Assembly: GCA_003345595.1 (NCBI GenBank)
Contig: PRDI01000042.1
Location: 1 to 32,716 of the forward strand
Origin: Candidatus Thorarchaeota archaeon
GTDB taxonomy: Archaea; Asgardarchaeota; Thorarchaeia; Thorarchaeales; Thorarchaeaceae
Direction of reading: 5' to 3'
DNA: 32,716 nt
Shown here: positions 31,796 to 32,716 of the stretch, piece after piece
Layout of the letters: each line of letters begins with the position of its first letter
How positions within the stretch are numbered: position 1 is the stretch's first letter
Notes under the pieces: generated by a model
Database searches by the model: none
What the model was told of the DNA's origin: nothing
Seen by the model: only the letters and a program-made list of their open reading frames with translations
Position numbers and translations under genes: made by a program

Positions 31796-31830
31796 CCGCT
31801 ACGGGGTCGATTTGAACGACCGATCTCAGT
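31796..31830 (-). repeat. tRNA-Met 3'-fragment repeat R25 (truncated type)
   Basis: CGCTACGGGGTCGATTTGAA: acceptor shortened, T-arm intact with A58; stops at GATCTCAG and passes into the class II leader. Confidence 0.82.
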
Positions 31831-31913
31831 AGTCGGCCTTTGACATCATAGAGCTTATTTTCGGAAAGGACAGCATACAGATGGTGCCATATTATGTGTG
31901 AGGCGTGGTGGAT
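31831..31913 (+). promoter_or_regulatory. Beta-helix gene leader (class II), copy 2
   Basis: GGCCTTTGACATCATAGAGC, then TTATTTTCGGAAAGGACAGC and ATACAGATGG, then TATTATGTGTGAGGCGTGG. Nearly the same sequence precedes the gene at 24838. Confidence 0.55.
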
Positions 31914-32716
31914 ATGTCGAGTTTCATCGTGAAGGGAATGGGGACGCTTCTGCTGTTCGCCCTACTCATCATGTTCCAATTCCTAAGCGGCAATCTGGTC
32001 TCTCAAACCATTCAAACATCGAGCGTTGGACCAGCAGAACTGGAACACCTACATCATAATCCGATATCAATCATGGAGAATCAGGACTTTCTAGCTCAAG
32101 GATGGCCAGGCAACGGAACGATGGACGAACCATATGTATTGGAGAATCTTGAGATAGACTGTGATGAGGGGACTGGCATCTTCGTAGCGAACACCACGGT
32201 CTTCTTCGAAATCAGCAATTGCAGGTTTACTGCAACTGATGCGGGTTGGGCACTTTGGCTTGTTAACACAACAAACTGTGAGGTCAGAAGTTGCATCTCT
32301 GAAAACTGCTATTGGAGCATCTTGAATTCTTCGCAGTGCAGCATAGAGTCAACCAATGTATCGGGTCATGGAAGCTTTGTACTATCGGGGTGCGCCGACT
32401 GCGAGTTTATCGGAAATGCCGTAGTAGGAAGTGGAACCGAGGGAATCTGGCTCATCAGAGCTGCCAACTGCTCAATAAAAGAGAACGAATTCGCAGAAAA
32501 CGGCGTAGGCATAGGTCTACTGGGATCAAATGACACTCTGATTAGTCACAACATTATCCATGATAATGTGTACTACGGAGTTGAGCTCTACTCTTGCGGA
32601 AGCACTCAACTGATTGAGAACACATTCCAGAATGATGGAGTTGTCCTGCACTACTGGGGCTGGGGGTGGGACGGTCATGAAGTTGATGAGCGGGATTTCT
32701 TGAGTTTTGATCACCT
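31914..32716 (+). CDS. Secreted right-handed beta-helix protein, copy 2 (cut by window end)
   Basis: The first 267 residues of a close paralogue of 24838-26511. Signal region SSFIVKGMGTLLLFALLIMF, then the same HHNPISIMENQDFLAQGWPG and beta-helix coils. One coil of about 30 residues (the CSAVGNSYTGGG part of copy 1) is absent here, so copies differ by whole structural units. The frame stays open to the last base of the window, so the C-terminus and membrane anchor lie outside. Identity with copy 1 is about 75-80% by eye over the shared part, making it the most recent duplication in the window. Confidence 0.8.
   Translation, partial: MSSFIVKGMGTLLLFALLIMFQFLSGNLVSQTIQTSSVGPAELEHLHHNPISIMENQDFLAQGWPGNGTMDEPYVLENLEIDCDEGTGIFVANTTVFFEISNCRFTATDAGWALWLVNTTNCEVRSCISENCYWSILNSSQCSIESTNVSGHGSFVLSGCADCEFIGNAVVGSGTEGIWLIRAANCSIKENEFAENGVGIGLLGSNDTLISHNIIHDNVYYGVELYSCGSTQLIENTFQNDGVVLHYWGWGWDGHEVDERDFLSFDH

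Noticed and set aside
1036-31830. CRISPR array
   Set aside because: The interspaces are about 0.2-2.7 kb, vary in size and contain genes; no cas genes are present.
1036-31830. Classical bacterial integron attC sites
   Set aside because: No integron-type core sites or paired R/L boxes are seen, the repeat is clearly a tRNA fragment, and no intI is present.
1036-31830. Insertion sequences or MITEs
   Set aside because: No transposase, no terminal inverted repeats and no target duplications are visible; repeats are uniformly oriented.

Overview
ORGANISM. The window looks archaeal, most likely an Asgard archaeon of the Thorarchaeota type; this lineage call is inference. Supporting signs are about 50% GC, TATA-like boxes about 25-40 nt upstream of starts with near-leaderless genes, frequent GTG/TTG starts, and secreted proteins with a C-terminal membrane anchor (right-handed beta-helix, beta-propeller). 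Archaeal-style VapBC pairs, large TPR and LRR proteins, and an archaeal-type initiator tRNA-Met sequence buried in the repeats also fit. No rRNA, complete tRNA, ribosomal or replication gene is present, so this is an accessory region.

MAIN STRUCTURE. The window is punctuated by about 25 copies of one dispersed repeat, all in the same orientation. Read on the minus strand, each copy is the 3' part of a tRNA-Met(CAT): end of the D-stem, anticodon arm with CAT, variable region, T-arm, 3' acceptor strand and encoded CCA. The 5' half is always missing. Between successive copies lie short blocks of usually one or two genes, on either strand. The whole resembles a gene-cassette array in which a tRNA 3'-end fragment takes the place of an integron attC or an att site. 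About half the copies are near full length (about 55 nt); most others keep only the CCA/acceptor/T-arm part and stop in the anticodon arm, as expected if exchange happens there. No integrase or transposase lies in the window.

LAYOUT. 1-3 kb: DUF4256 protein, zinc-ribbon membrane protein, membrane protein, 4-oxalocrotonate tautomerase-like protein. 3-7.4 kb: alpha/beta hydrolase, luciferase-like flavin oxidoreductase, polytopic membrane protein (family A), short ATC-hydrolase-family protein. 7.5-10 kb: a stranded C-terminal fragment of an aldehyde:ferredoxin oxidoreductase, then a secreted beta-propeller protein. 10-13.4 kb: prenyltransferase-like alpha/alpha-toroid protein and a GPH-type MFS transporter. 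13.6-16.2 kb: VapBC pair and two membrane proteins. 16.5-19 kb: MFS transporter, small membrane protein, DUF488 protein. 19.3-20 kb: second VapBC pair. 20.4-24.7 kb: small proteins, two more family A proteins, LRR membrane protein. 24.8-32.7 kb: beta-helix protein, TPR protein, second zinc-ribbon protein, anchored extracellular protein, second TPR protein, second ATC-hydrolase-family protein, and a second beta-helix protein cut by the window end.

HOW IT FITS TOGETHER. The genes do not form a pathway. Several cassettes are diverged duplicates of others in the same array (family A three times, zinc ribbon twice plus a remnant, TPR twice, beta-helix twice). Upstream leaders are shared by unrelated cargo genes, and gene fragments sit directly against repeats. 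This is what repeated capture, duplication and recombination of cassettes would leave. The two toxin-antitoxin pairs could stabilise the array, as proposed for bacterial superintegrons.
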